Origin: Ciona savignyi
Taxonomy: Eukaryota; Chordata; Ascidiacea; Phlebobranchia; Cionidae
Reading direction: 5' to 3'
DNA length: 64,000 nt
Assembly: GCA_000149265.1 (NCBI GenBank)
Contig: CH003412.1
Span: 4,436,365-4,500,364, forward strand
Part shown: piece by piece, positions 12,009 to 25,600 of the stretch
How positions within the stretch are numbered: the first letter of the stretch is position 1
How the letters are laid out: the number at the start of each line of letters is the position of its first letter
Program-made: the position numbers and the translations under genes
Notes under the pieces: model-generated
The model's input: the letters and a program-made list of their open reading frames with translations, nothing else
What the model was told of the DNA's origin: nothing
Database searches by the model: none

Positions 12009-13140
12009 TGAATTGTAATACAACTTACATTGTTTGGCTAACTACATGTGTATCTTGAACCTAACGATGAGTAGTTCTGTCATGACAACATTTGGCGTTT
12101 GTGTAATATACATGGATAGAGAAGGCACTTCCGGCTTTGGACAGTGTGGTTTAGCGAATTGCCACCACTTTCAATGGGTGGTTTGGACCACCTACCATGC
12201 ATGACTAACCTATTTTAAATGAATTGACTTCAATATACTACAAAGCACTTCCTTAAGTCTTTACGGATATTTCTACTGTGGGATCTAGGATTTCTCAAGT
12301 TATATCAAAGCATGAAATAAATTACAGTAAAACTGGGGACCAGCATACATGCAAGACTAGTTTCAGTGGAAACACAGATCATACTGTTAAAAGCAAAATT
12401 TTACTTCTTGCTTTAAAATTATTTTCCGTTGTTCTTCGAGAGTTATTTCTGTGTTAAAAGAATATTCCTGTGCATTGAATTGTAATACAACTTACATTGT
12501 CTTGCTAACTACATATGTATCTTGAACCTAACGATGAGTAGTTCTGTCATGACATTTGGCGTTTGTTAAATATACATGGATAAAGCAGGCACTTCCGGCT
12601 TTGGACAATAAGTGGTTTAGCGCATCGCCACCACTTTCAATGGGTGGTTTGGACCACCTACCATGCACGACTAACCTATTTTAAATGAATGGACTTTAAT
12701 ATACTACAAAGCACTTCCTTAAGTCTTTCTGGATATTTCTACTGTGGGATCCAGGTTTTTCAGTCATATCAAAGTATGAAACAAACTACAAAAAACTGGG
12801 GAAAACTAAAAGGAGGGAAAGCGGAAAAGAGGGAAACTGCACACTAAAATGAAAATTAGGGCATTAGAGTTAGTTTTAAACATGGGGTTAGAGTTAGGGT
12901 TAGTTCTCGAGTGTTTAAGGAAGGGTTTAATTTCCATAGTTTTGGTAAGCAGTTCCCCTCCTTATCGCTTTCCCTTCCTTGTAGTGTTGCCCCAGAAAAC
13001 TGGGGACCAGCATACATGCAAGTCTTCAGTGGAAACACAGACCATACTGTTAAAGGAGAAATACTACTTCTTGCTTTAAAATGATTTGCCATTATCCCTC
13101 GAGAGAGGTTTCTCTGCGTTTAAAGGACATCCCCTGTGCA
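12009..13140. repeat. ~466-bp direct duplication
   Basis: Copy 1 starts at 12009 and copy 2 at 12475, both with GAATTGTAATACAACTTACA. They share GACGATGAGTAGTTCTGTC-like and CACTTCCGGCTTTGGACA blocks. Copy 2 is split by the insert at 12796-12995 and resumes at 12996 with AAAACTGGGGACCAGCATAC, matching copy 1 at about 12330. The tandem arrangement and high similarity suggest a fairly recent local duplication. Confidence 0.85.
12796..12995. mobile_element. Short TIR element nested in the duplication
   Basis: The 200-base insert begins CTGGGGAAAACTAAAAGGAG and ends CCTTGTAGTGTTGCCCCAG. Allowing a few mismatches, these ends are inverted repeats over roughly 28 bases (including GGAGGGAAAGCG against CGCTTTCCCTTCC). 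The interior has telomere-like GGGTTAGAGTTAGGGTTAG. The target duplication is unclear because the flanks are A-rich. Confidence 0.6.
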
Positions 13141-13645
13141 TTAAAACTACTGGTTATCAGCAAAGAAGTTAAACTAATCAAATTTGCACGAAATAGGAAT
13201 TTGAAAGTCAAAGTTTTATTTAAAATCGAAATGAATATGTGGTTGAAAAAATGGAAATTGGGAAAATAAAAATACACATAACATAAAAAGGGGGCTTAAA
13301 AAGAAATGATGACCACTCACTACAGAACATAACAAAAAGGGAAAAGTTTTGGTGGAATGCTGATTATTGATTAACATAGTTTTTATCAAGGCACGACCGG
13401 TCCGTTTAAAACATCCAGTTCTTATTGCGGCACAGTGATGTAGGGTATTTGGTGCAATGCCTGCCAATTGAACCTTTAAAGGTTATTATTTTTTCCTTAA
13501 AAACATTGGAACAAAATGTCTAAAATCAGTTTTTCTTTTTCAACCGGATCAGTAAAAACATGGACTCAGCGGAAAACGAATAGAAAATGGAAGCAGCAAT
13601 TCGAGGCGTGATTTGCCATAATCATGTTGTCTTTAATAAAGGATT

Positions 13646-13651
13646 TTTATT
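13646..13651 (-). terminator. AATAAA overlapping the EDC4 stop codon
   Basis: On the minus strand the final codons read ATG AAA TAA AAA, so the hexamer AATAAA overlaps the TAA stop at 13647-13649. If used as the poly(A) signal, the 3' UTR would be only 10-30 bases. No other AATAAA was seen in the following hundred bases on that strand. Confidence 0.4.
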
Positions 13652-16600
13652 TCATGAGGGATTGAGCCGCCATTGCAAGCATCCTAAGGTCTTTAGAAAT
13701 GCTGGGCTTTTCAAGTGGACCTTGCAGACAAGAGTTCAGTTTCTGCACCAGAGCACTGAGCACGCTGTGCATGTATTCTTGCGTTACTTGGTGACGGCGA
13801 TCCAGATTCATCACTGCTTCTTGAAGGTATCTGGAACCAAATTGTATTATATCCCTTTTTCTTCAATGGCATGTTTTAACGAATGTTCGTTTTGCCGTCT
13901 TTTTATGTTCCTGTGTCGTTATTTTGTTCGCTTGCCATTTTTAAATACTGGGGCAAAAATAAATAAACTAAACTAATTAACAATTGCTTGACAATTTTGT
14001 TTTGTACTTGGTTACTGCTACCAAATATAACCTTAAGATCCATAGTCAGATAGCAAAATGGCTTAATTCAATGATCTGATGAGTTAATGAGTATAAGGGC
14101 CCAAATATGTTTTATCAATTAAGTCACAAAACATATTTTACTTCAACCTTAAGTGTGAAGAAACAAAGAGTGATAAAACCCACAGTCAGGTTGCTGTATT
14201 AAGTTTGAAATTGCTAAAATCGAAAAATAATGCTGAACCACTTCATATTTGAATCCTGATTTTAAAACGGACATTCTTAATCCCATTACCATGGCCAATA
14301 GCATGGAAAAATAACATTGTTATAGTTGTGCTAAAAATACCGCCAAAAATACTGCCCAGTTATTTCCTAACTTAATAAAAAACAACATAAAATATAATTG
14401 CTTATTTTTATTAAAATTTTATTATTTATTAAATCGTAAATGTGTGCCAAGAGATGTCGCAGTGGAAGAGAAAATATTAATATCCTATTTTGTAAACAAC
14501 TTAAAAATAAAACCACTACTTTAATATTATATTCCAGTACTAACTGCTTGTTCATGTTAACCATATTGTTTATAAATACATACACAAGTTTTATTTAAGC
14601 TGTTTTTACAGTTTTTATCCATTTAATTTAGCACTTTAAAACACACTGAAGTGTTAAAGTTGTTTAGACTTTCTTCAGTTTAATGTCAGTTTTGTTTGCA
14701 AGGTCGCTCGATAGTTGCTGTAATTTTTATTTAGGTTTTTTTACAGTCTTTATCTATCCAATTTAGCACTTCAAACACAATAAAGTGTTGAATTGAATAC
14801 GTTATGACTCACTTCAGTTTAATGTCAGTTTTGTTTGCAAGGTCGCTGGATAATTGTTGTAATTTTTATTTAAGTTTTTTTTTACTGTCTTTATCTATCT
14901 AATTTAGCACTTTAAACACAATAAAGTGTTGAATTGAAGACGTTACAACTCACTTCAGTTTAATGTCGGTTTTGTTTGCAAGGTCGCTGGATAATTGCTG
15001 TATGAGAGAAAGTAGGATCGGTTGTTGCAGGGGGCATGGGGTGACGCCAAACACCACAGCGGGGTCAACCGTCTCACAAACGTACATCACAAGGCTCAGA
15101 TCGGAAGCTGTTAATGCCTGGATAACAGAGCGGCATATTTAGTTAAATCGAATCATGGAAGGTGTAATGCAGATCCAATGCCACAAATGTCTAGTAAACG
15201 AGATGCTATATGATAGACTTGACTAAACAATCTGTCATTTACACAAATGAATTTAAAAATTTTGAAATGAAATAAACAAATGCGGTATGTTAAAATTACT
15301 ATTTCTTTAAAAAAAAAATTATACTTTGATAATCATGTCAAAAACTGTTTAATATAAACGTTTTTTAACTTTTTACTAAAATTTAAACATGTCTGTTGCC
15401 AAACCAATTTTAATTTCTGATTTACAACTCACTGTTTGAAAAGCCGTGTTGACATTTCCCTGCTGCAGCAACTTGAGTATCTGCTGCTGCTGATCTATTA
15501 TACTGGGTCTGTGGAGAATGGGTCTCATGCCGGCTATCTGAGCCCCAGCTACAGCCCCAGCCCCCAAAAACACCGGGGATCGGGCAGGGATGGGGTATTT
15601 CTCCTCGAGAGTACGCGTCACCACCATCACGAAACGAGATCGGAGATGACACGTCGTTGCTCAAGGAACGCCGCTTCCTGCTGCTCTTTCATCCTCTCTT
15701 CACATCTGAAGAAACGAGAAGTTTAGAACGAGCACTCTTGTGTGCTTTGTACAACTAACCACTCTTAGTCATTTTATTGAATTGTTAAAAACACTAAACA
15801 CTACACAAATCTTATAATGTGGACATGTATATAGGACTGTGGGACATGCAATTCTTTTACAATTTTCCCATTTCAACTGATCAGATTACACCAATTAAAT
15901 TGTGACATTATGTGCTACTTTTCACTTGCGTTTAGTTGATGCCAATAAAATTAGTTGAATCAGCTGGAACAACTCTGCAACGTCTTATAATTATAATATA
16001 TCACCCTGTGCAGCAGGAGGCCGTGATTTAAAACTACTCTGTAGTGGCTCATGATATATTTCGCTCCTTTTTGCCCCGTGCAAAAACACAAATAAAATCA
16101 GTCGAATCAATCCAGTAACACGAACCTGGAATATGCTTTTTCAATTTGGCCAGGAATGTCTTTTAAAAGATTCGAAATGTCAGTGGTTGCCTCTTTGGAA
16201 GCATTCTGCAGCTCAGTGCTGGCAGTGTAAGCATTTTTAATCAGCGCCTGAAGTCGGTCTTGATCAGGTTTCACGTGAGAAGTCATTTTCTTCTCAAATT
16301 TGACAATCACTGTTCAAGAACATGTTCAGTAAACAAAAAGTTATGGTAACTATTTGTTGAGGTTTTATTTTTAAGTATTATTGCTTATTTTAAATAGCCA
16401 GAACTACTAATTCATTAAAACTACTTGTATCAAACATTTAAGACATATATTGGCAAGGCCTTTGTCACAAGGAGCTAGTTATTTTTAAGATTTGTTGCTG
16501 TTTATGTTAATTTCTGTGACTTACATGTTGTTTAAATGGTTAAACATATATAGATACGATCAGGTAAGAGTATTGTGCAGATAGAGCTGGCCGTAGCTTA

Positions 16601-19600
16601 ATATCGATGTCCGTAATTACGTAACTAAACGTAATTTCATAATTATGCCCATCTCTGTGTGCAGAGCAGCAAAGTTTTTGGAACTTTTAAGTTAAAACTA
16701 GGAAAGAATGTGGTTAAAGGAGTGATCAATGACCCAGTTTTCACACAACCACGGAGCTTAACACAAAATTTGACAGTAAAAAACCTCTGTACTCACTATC
16801 ATCCATCCCTCTGTGGTAAGTTGCACTGAGCTGTTGGAACATGTTCTGACTCGCCCTTTCAAATGCTGGTATCAACGTAGTGAAGAATATTTCCGGCAAC
16901 ATGGCTTGTAACTGGCCATGGAGGGCTTTTGCAGTTGATGTACCAATATGGTCAACCAGTTCCTGAGAAAAAGACAAAATTGTTCAGTTTTGCCCGAGCC
17001 AGTTAATGAACCACTACTACATGGAAGTTAAATAGTATTTGTCCAGATTTTTGGCCAAATAGCATATATTCTGTCCTACTTTTTGACTGAAGGGCAATTG
17101 ACTCACACCTAAAAGCCCAGCAGTAAGTACCCGGTACATAAATGTCTTGAATTAAATAGAAAGTTATAATTTGAAATAAAAATATCGGTGGTATTTCTAG
17201 AAAATGATTTAACTATAAATTTCGTAAAACGTACATGACCCAGCATACCTGTTCAACTGGCTTATTTACTTAAGGTAAAAAGTACATGGTGGTGTAAGGA
17301 AAAAAACTACCTCAAGCTTCGAACCCACGACCTAAGTAACAAGCCAACTGATGAGCTATACAAGGCCACATCAATTTCTAATATGTGAATTTATCACTAA
17401 ACATGTGACAAACTGGGTTTCTGATTGATCATGTATTAAAACCCACATGAATATCCTATCCTATCTATATACAAGTCCACATGAATATCCTATCTATAAA
17501 ATTGAAATCAACTCACTTTGGAACGTAGGATTTTCGGGATGCTTTCTTTTAAAACGGCATCGGTTGCGGTGAGCTTCTGACTGACAACTGAAACCAACTG
17601 TTCTTTCACAGGTTCGAGCGTTTGAGTTAAACCTTGATGGGATTGCAAAATCCAGTAAGTTGGTATAATGCTTATGCGTATCAGAGCTATTTGTGTAATA
17701 CAGCAAAAGTCCATTGTGGATAATGTACACTTTACATATTTAAACAGAATGACAAAATAGGTGTACACTAAAATAAATTCTTTTTTAAACACACTGTATC
17801 AGCTACTCCAGTATTTCCACTAATTTTATGGAACTAGAAAATATGGATGGAATAATTTATTTTTTTTTGCAGTAAAGATAGCATTAAGAGTCTAAATCAT
17901 GTACATAGGAGTTTTCAACAACATTAACTGCATTTCATGTAAATGTTTCGATACTTTATGTAGTACAACCATAAAATCACATCACAAGAAAATACAAAGG
18001 TTAGTTCTGAACCTGGTAATACTGTTCGTTTTACTTCAGACTTTACAACGTTTGTCATCTTTGCAACGGTAGCTTCTGCTACTCCAGTTTGCATTGATTT
18101 CAAATCAGTTGCCATTTTCTTCTGGTTGTCCGACAGTGATTTTACACTTTTTTCCAGCTTCTCAACTGAGAGGAAATATATATTAAACATTTCTTGTGAT
18201 AGAACAGTGTGGGCAGGTCCAGGGTAGCGCCGGGACCAGGAATGCAGGCCATAGAAGGCCCATTGCTTTGGATTTTTCTACGAGGATGGAAAACATTAAT
18301 CTTTATTTTTTAGTTTAATTCTACTCTAACTATTGAAAGAAAGATGAGCTATGCACCCAATTTTCTGCCACCAAAACAGCTTAATCAGAGACTAAAGATT
18401 ATATACTGAATAAAATATCTCGGTATATAGATATCTTTATATAAAGATTACTGAACAGGATATGACGTATGGCAGACCGCCCGATGTAAGCACATTAATA
18501 TTAATAAGAGATAATATTGAAGTCATGTTGTACTAGATATGATTACATTTTGAAATGTTGTATATTACGCTTTAGATAAGTATAGCATTGGTGGGCTGCG
18601 TTTTTTTTGTAGACAGAAGCAGAGATTGATTAATAAATAACTTTTTTGGGCAGAATATCATTTTTGATGTAAAAAGACGCCATTTTATTTAAGGCTGTCA
18701 AAGTAGCTGCTGGACATTAACCAAATCAGTAAAGGCACAGTACCAAAGTGAATTTAGCATGTTAAAAATCGTGTATGCTTTCTAGTTGAGTTAGCATTTA
18801 CTTTTAACTTGAATTAAATTATGCAAACAAAAGATAAGCTAAAATAAAAAAAATTAAAGCTTTCAAGAAATCCATATCTCTTACATTAGGAGACAAATAA
18901 AATTTACCTTAAAATTCTATTTTAAATTCCAATATTTAAAAATAAAACAAAAATTACTTTGATTTTCTGTCCGTTTCAAAGACGAATCACTTGATTTTTG
19001 AAGTTGGTTTTGTTTCTTTGCGATTGCCTGCATATCTTTCTGCTGGACTGACATCATCGATTTCTGATCTTCTTTGACTCCGTTCAGCAACTCAACAATG
19101 TCATTGAACATTGAGGACAACTGGTGGGAAATGCATTTTTATGGTTTTTAATACACAGCAAAAATGATGATAAAAAGAAGCCACATAGTAAAATTGATAG
19201 ATTTTATACATGCTATACATCAGGCTCTCTTCTGTGGCATGCAATGGTACGACCAGTAAAGGCTGGAAGGCTGATTTAGGTAATTGAATGTTCAGCATGT
19301 TACTGCAATTACTAATTATAGAAAGCTGTATAATGTATCATCATTAGTGACTATTAAGTTTTTAAAAAAATATTATAATTCATAATTTTTTGTGATATTT
19401 CTTAACCTTATTTAGTTTATATATGCACACTTTGTAACGCTGTTTGACCTATTTCATTAACCAAAGTAACAAACAGATGTAACATAGCTGGATAGTGGAT
19501 TCTATTTTGTTTTAATTACTGTTTTTTTATTGTACAGTTATTATTAACAGGTTGGAAAATAAGAAGAGATTAACATAGAAAGTTTAATGGGTGAGATTTT

Positions 19601-22600
19601 AAGTAGAAAACACATACTGCTGGATTGAGTGGGGTGGTTGCTTGTTCTGTTTCAACCGGCTGAATCTGGTTTGGAACCGGTTCAATGTGGTTTTGAACTG
19701 GTTGCAGCTGAAGTGGAACTGGTTGAATCTGGTTTGAAACCGATCGCTCCAGTGTTTCGCTAGACGCCCACAAATCTAATGAACTGCTGCCTTGAGGTGG
19801 GCTCCTAAAACATTTTAGGAAATCAAATCAAATTCTTAAACAAAATCAGTAAGACTAAAATGAACTGCAATTTTATGCCTTAAGGCCTCGACACCGATAT
19901 TGAAAAAAAAAGAATGCGTAGGATTAATTTTTAAACCAGAACTGTTTACACTTGAGTGCATTCTTACACATGTGATGCAGCACATCATCAACTAACAAAG
20001 CTTAATTGATGCAAGTGTATGTGTTTTTTATGTCCATTTATAATTGAAGTGTATATGTTTTTTATATCCATTTATAATTGAGTGTTTATGTTTTTTATGT
20101 CCATTTAGTGCATGTGGTTAAGATTGAAAATTTTTCCCAAGCATACAAAAACTACAGAATTAGCCAGGCATCAGCTGATAAAGGGGTAACTTTCTTGTGC
20201 AAAAAAACAACAAAGAATTAAGCCAGTGCCACTTATCCTCAGTGTAGAATAAACTACATACAAATACGATGCACAACAAAAAACAACTGTAACATATGCT
20301 CTACAGATGTTTAGTCCAGTTTCAAACAAGGTAAGATTCATCGACCAAAACTTTAAAAGAAAATAGTAATGTGACAGCCTACCTGGCTACAGCAGGTCTT
20401 GTAACATCTGGGGCTTTTGGCCATTGGTTGCTTATTACAGGTCGTAACACTTGTGGGAAAGATTCCGATAAATGAACCATGGCTGCTGCACCTGTTATAA
20501 AAATGATAGTTTATACAAATAAACTTAAGATTGCTTCTTTATCTGCACCCAGTGAATTGAGGAGAAAATAAAAGGAATGCCCGCACCCTTATAATAGCAT
20601 ATTAAACACCTTAATAAACTTACACCGAATGCTGGTGTGTTTTTGATGATGCTCTTGGTTAAAAAGCGCTGCGTTTTTCTTCCAGGAATTTATCCTTGTT
20701 TGTACCCCAATGCTACCCCACATAATATTTGGAATATTTTACATGATGTTTTTATTATAGGGGTAATACATGAGGAAGAAATTGAAAGGATTTAAAAATA
20801 TTATACACGTTTATAATGGGAACTGTGTTTTTATGAAACTAAGATCAAGAATCCAAAATTGATCGCAGCATTACATTAGACCAGCCTAAATTTACAAAAC
20901 AGCTTACTGTTAGAGTGTATGTTATATACACAGTGGGTTATACAACTAAATTATAAACAATTAACTAATAAAAAACGGCTTTAAAAAAGTTTTAATTATT
21001 GTTCACCTAAATCTTCGAAATAGTTTCAATTAAATCGAAATAGTTTCAATTAAATACTTAAAAAAAAAACAATGTACAAAGTTAATATTAAAAATTAATT
21101 TTGTTTAGTTTTTTTTCACACACAAATCCGTTAACTATTTCTTTATTTTTTTAGTGGTTAACATAACGTCAGCGCAATATGTATTATATTTCCTGTATCT
21201 TTGCATTCCAGAAAAGTTTTGTAATATGTATTAAATTACCTGTATCTTTGCATGCCAGAAAGTTTTGTAATATGTGTTAAATTTCCTGTATCTTTGCATG
21301 CCAGAAAGTTTTGTAATATGTGTTAAATTTCCTGTATCTTTGCATTCCGGAAAGTTTTGTAATATGTATTAAATTTCCTGTATCTTTGCATTCCGGAAAG
21401 TTTTGTAATATGTGTTAAATTTCCTGTATCTTTGCATTCCGGAAAGTTTTGTAATATGTATTAAATTTCCTGTATCTTTGCATTCCGGAAAGTTTTGTAA
21501 TGTATTAAATTACCGGAGTCCGGGTAGCTTCTGCTGATTGCGCTGGACAAAGATACAGGAAGAGCGGCTGATGACGCTGAAGGATCGAAGGTTCTTGCTC
21601 CTTCCACCTCCTGTGTGGATGTGGAGGAGATGAGATCCGGAGACTTCACCGATCTCGGAGGATACGGGAGGTCGGATGCGACAGCAGGGGAGGAAGAGGC
21701 GCAAGGAAGAACAGGAGAGGAAGGAGGAGTGGATGGGTTTCCACGATCAACGGACTTCTCACCGCCGACGGTTGACGGGCTCAGCATGAAGTTGGGCAAA
21801 GTGTCACGTCCTGAACCTGGCATGAGGATGTCCTTTATTCAAATCAATTCTAGAATTATATGTTTGATGAAGTGATTTTTATGAAGTTTTTTAATATTAA
21901 AATTATATAAATAAAACTGTTTGATCAACTAGGATCACTTAATTTTATTTTGTGTCATGTCCTGCACCTGGCATGAGGATGTCCTTTATTTAAATCAATT
22001 TAGGAATTATATGTTTGATGAAGTGATTTTTATAAAGTTTTTTAATATTAGAATCATATAAATAAAACTGTTTGATCAACTAGGATCACTTAATTTTATT
22101 TTGTGTCACGTCCTGCATGAAGATGTCCTCATTATTCAAATCAATTTAGGTTTCTAGAATTAGTCGAGAATCAGTAATATCTTGCTTATATGTTTGATGA
22201 AGTGATTGTAATTTCTAATTATAATCAGCATCACTGTTAGTGTTAATTTAAAAAAAACTTTACCAATCATTTTTAATATTAAAATTATATAAATAAAACT
22301 GTTTGATCTTTTATGAGTACTTAAATTAATTTTCTATTTAAATCTTGATTCTGGAATAGACACCCATAACTGGCATGATAATCTCTCACTATGGCTTTAA
22401 TTTTAAACAAAACATGATAACATAGAATTTTTCATAATTAACAAATTTGTGTTTTGTTGTCAATTAATCACATTGGCTGTCAATATAATTAATTAAAATA
22501 ATCTCGACCATAATAGTACTACAGTAAACTTGTTGACTTAAGTAGTAGTTAAAAGTTCCATAATTTTATTTGGATGTTCACCTGCGAGGAGGTCGTTGTT

Positions 22601-25600
22601 GGGAGGATCCAACACAAGGATGTTGCTAAAAGGGGTGACCGCTGTGAAGCTGCTGTTCACTGAATCTCCCACTGTTCCAGGCTGTGGATGGGTGGGAGGG
22701 AAAATACTTAAAAAATACCTTAAAATACACACTCGTTAAAACCACACTAAAGGTATTTTTGGTAAAGAATTTAAGCAAAGATTTAAGTGTTCCAAAAAAA
22801 AATACACACCTTTTGACAACCACACTAAAGGTATTTCTAGTAAAGACTTTGAGCAAAGATTTACGTTTTCCTATGTGGACACAACCTAAAGACAATAAAT
22901 AATGCTTACACTTTTAAAAGTGCTGATGAATGCATCAGGAGTAAGTAAGACAGGCTGGTTGGTTGATTGAGTGATATCAGGTGACACTTTCATCGCATCA
23001 GCTTGATTGGCGACCGCTGGCTCTTCTTCAGATGACGCCTCACTCTGGAAGTCCTGATTATGATCCACGCTCTCATCATGTGAGATTTTCTCTTCGGATT
23101 TGGTGTCCGTCTCTTCCTGAGTGGACTGATCGAATTTGGAGAGCCTCTCTTCCTCTTCAGCCATGTACCCCTGATCGCCAATCGTCTTGTCAGGCTCCGC
23201 AGCATTTGGTGAAAGATTGTCATCCAAACTACTGATGCTCACCATGTCCTCTGTGGAGGGTTATAAAGGAGGATTAAATTGAAATAAAAAAAATGTTTGA
23301 TAGTTAGTCTCACAGGCTCACTCTGGAGTTTGTTATATAAAAAAGCCTTATAAATTTATTTTAAATCTTATTGTATTAAACTGTATTTCCAAATTAAAAT
23401 TGTGAAAACAATTGTTTTCAATAATATGTTCACAAACAATAAATTTTTTATAATTTCCAAGCATAAATGCAAGTTTATGACTTTGGTAAAATGGACGACT
23501 AATGGAAGTTGATATTTGGGTTGTATGTCTGCCTTTATACAAGTGCATAACTGTATATAATCATGTAAAAATATAGAAGAAAAAAGTTTACTTATATCTT
23601 CTGAGATTGTGTTGTATGTGCTTAAACTTTTTGCCAACCCATCGTTGTCCATTTCTTCATTGGTGATAAACCTTACGTCCAGGGACTGTAGACTCCTGGG
23701 ATTAAATAGCAAAGCTATGAATGGATGCTTTATTCAACTTACAGTGTGTTAGGAAGGGGAATTGTTTACAGGATGTTTATATCGACCACATTGATCAATG
23801 TCACCGCTGTATTCAAAACCTGGTGTTCTTTGTGCACAGCAAGTCACTATTTGTTGGGTTATCAATTTTATTTCTTTGTTTACACCAACTTGTAGAGAGG
23901 ATACTGATCTACCAGTTACAATAATAGGGAGAAATATTTCTGTTTTATTTCCATTTCAATGAAAATTTCTCAGTTAGGTTAAGCACCATATATGCAAAAA
24001 TTTAATCACAACATCAAACAAGAAGTGATTTATACGATTGAGAAATTTAAATTAATTTTATAGTTGTTAAATTAATTATCTCTACCATTCCAACCTGGCT
24101 TGTATGGTGATAAGCTTCAAAAGAAATCCATCCAATTTGCTCAGCTCTCCATCTGCTTTTCCGTCACCTGGATAAAAGATAATTTCTTTGTTATATTATT
24201 CGTCACGCAATTTATGGAGCCATATGAAATTGGAAATCACAAAATCTATAAACATTAATTCCAATTTTCGTCCGCTATAATATGCAAATATATGCCTATT
24301 GATCAGCAAAATCGTACATTATATTTGTTTAAATTACAGTATTTTAAATTACAAACAATCTTTTTGGTATTGTTGAAATCTCTCCTGATCTTGTGGATAG
24401 ATGCATTCGAAATACAAATAACTAGATTTAATTAATTTAGATAATTCGGCCCGTTGGTAGCAGTTAAGTGCGTCGCCTTTCACCCGAAAGGTTGCAGGTG
24501 CGAAACTGGTCGCTAGCTAGTCGGTTGTGTCTTTGGGCAAGGCACTTTATTAACATTGTCTAAACCCAGCGGATTAATGGGTTCTACCAAATTGAAGAAA
24601 CGTGTCTATCATATACAACACACTGCAATAGCTCCGGTAACCCGACGGTGGGCGCGAGGTAATCTGACGATTGCCCGTGTGTTAACCCTCTTGGTTTTCC
24701 CATTCCTAGGGATAAACATGAATATCCTATCCTATAGTTTGGAAGGTTAAGGAGGTAATTTTAAAACGAACCTGATTTGGAGCTGATTCTCATCTCGATC
24801 TCGTCATCTTCATCATGATCTTCCTCATCATCTGATCCGCTCATGCCCGCATCCTTGTGCTCCTCGGATCCAATGATCGCTTTGAACTTGCAGGCTTTCG
24901 CATCCACGAACGCGATGCTTAGAAGCGGCGAAGTGAGTTGGAATTGAGCGATCGACGAGAGCTGAGCCGTCCCGTCCTTGATGTTCGTCTTGCATTGCAT
25001 GACGTATAATACCTGAGGGTGGTGGGTGGGAGGGTAAAAAAAACCAGAAACCTGAGGGTGGTGGGTGGGAAGATAAAAAATAACCAGAAATCTGAGGGTG
25101 GTGGATGGGAAGATAAAAAATAACCAGAAATCTGAGGGTGGTGGATGGGAAGAATAAAAAATAACCAGAAATCTGCGGGTGGTGGGTGGGAAGATAAAAA
25201 ATAACCAGAAATCTGAGGGTGGTGGGTGGGAAGATAAAAAATAACCAGAAATCTGCGGGTGGTGGGTGGGAAGATAAAAAATAACCAGAAATCTGCGGGT
25301 GGTGGGTGGGAAGATAAAAAATAACCAGAAATCTGCGGGTGGTGGATGGGAAGATAAAAAATAACCAGAAATCTGCGGGTGGTGGATGGGAAGATAAAAA
25401 ATAACCAGAAATCTGCGGGTGGTGGATGGGAAGATAAAAAATAACCAGAAATCTGAGGGTGGTGGATGGGAAGATAAAAAATAACCAGAAATCTGCGGGT
25501 GGTGGATGGGAAGATAAAAAATAACCAGAAATCTGAGGGTGGTGGATGGGAAGATATAAAAATAACCAGAAATCTGAGGGTGGTGGATGGGAAGATAAAA

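Larger units (their letters stand above)
11430..13646. other. Spacer between convergent IRF and EDC4 3' ends
   Basis: IRF (+) and EDC4 (-) converge on this 2.2 kb. The first ~560 bases are IRF 3' flank; I found no clear AATAAA. From 12009 two copies of a ~466-base block follow, the second carrying a nested MITE-like insertion. I see no supported coding sequence; short frames here overlap repeats. Confidence 0.6.

Noticed and set aside
12849-12930. Interstitial telomere
   Set aside because: There are only a few degenerate TTAGGG-like units inside a short TIR insert; too little to call a telomeric array.
13587-13976. Plus-strand open frame of 129 codons
   Set aside because: It is the antisense of the last EDC4 exon (13830-13647), which matches the conserved EDC4 C-terminus on the minus strand.
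17308-17368. Possible tRNA gene
   Set aside because: A- and B-box-like sequences are present but no complete cloverleaf can be drawn, and the sequence lies in an intron with SINE-like flanks.
22981-23235. Plus and alternative minus frames over the acidic EDC4 exon
   Set aside because: They are shadows of exon 23250-22910, whose frame continues from both neighbours and contains LLTPDAF.
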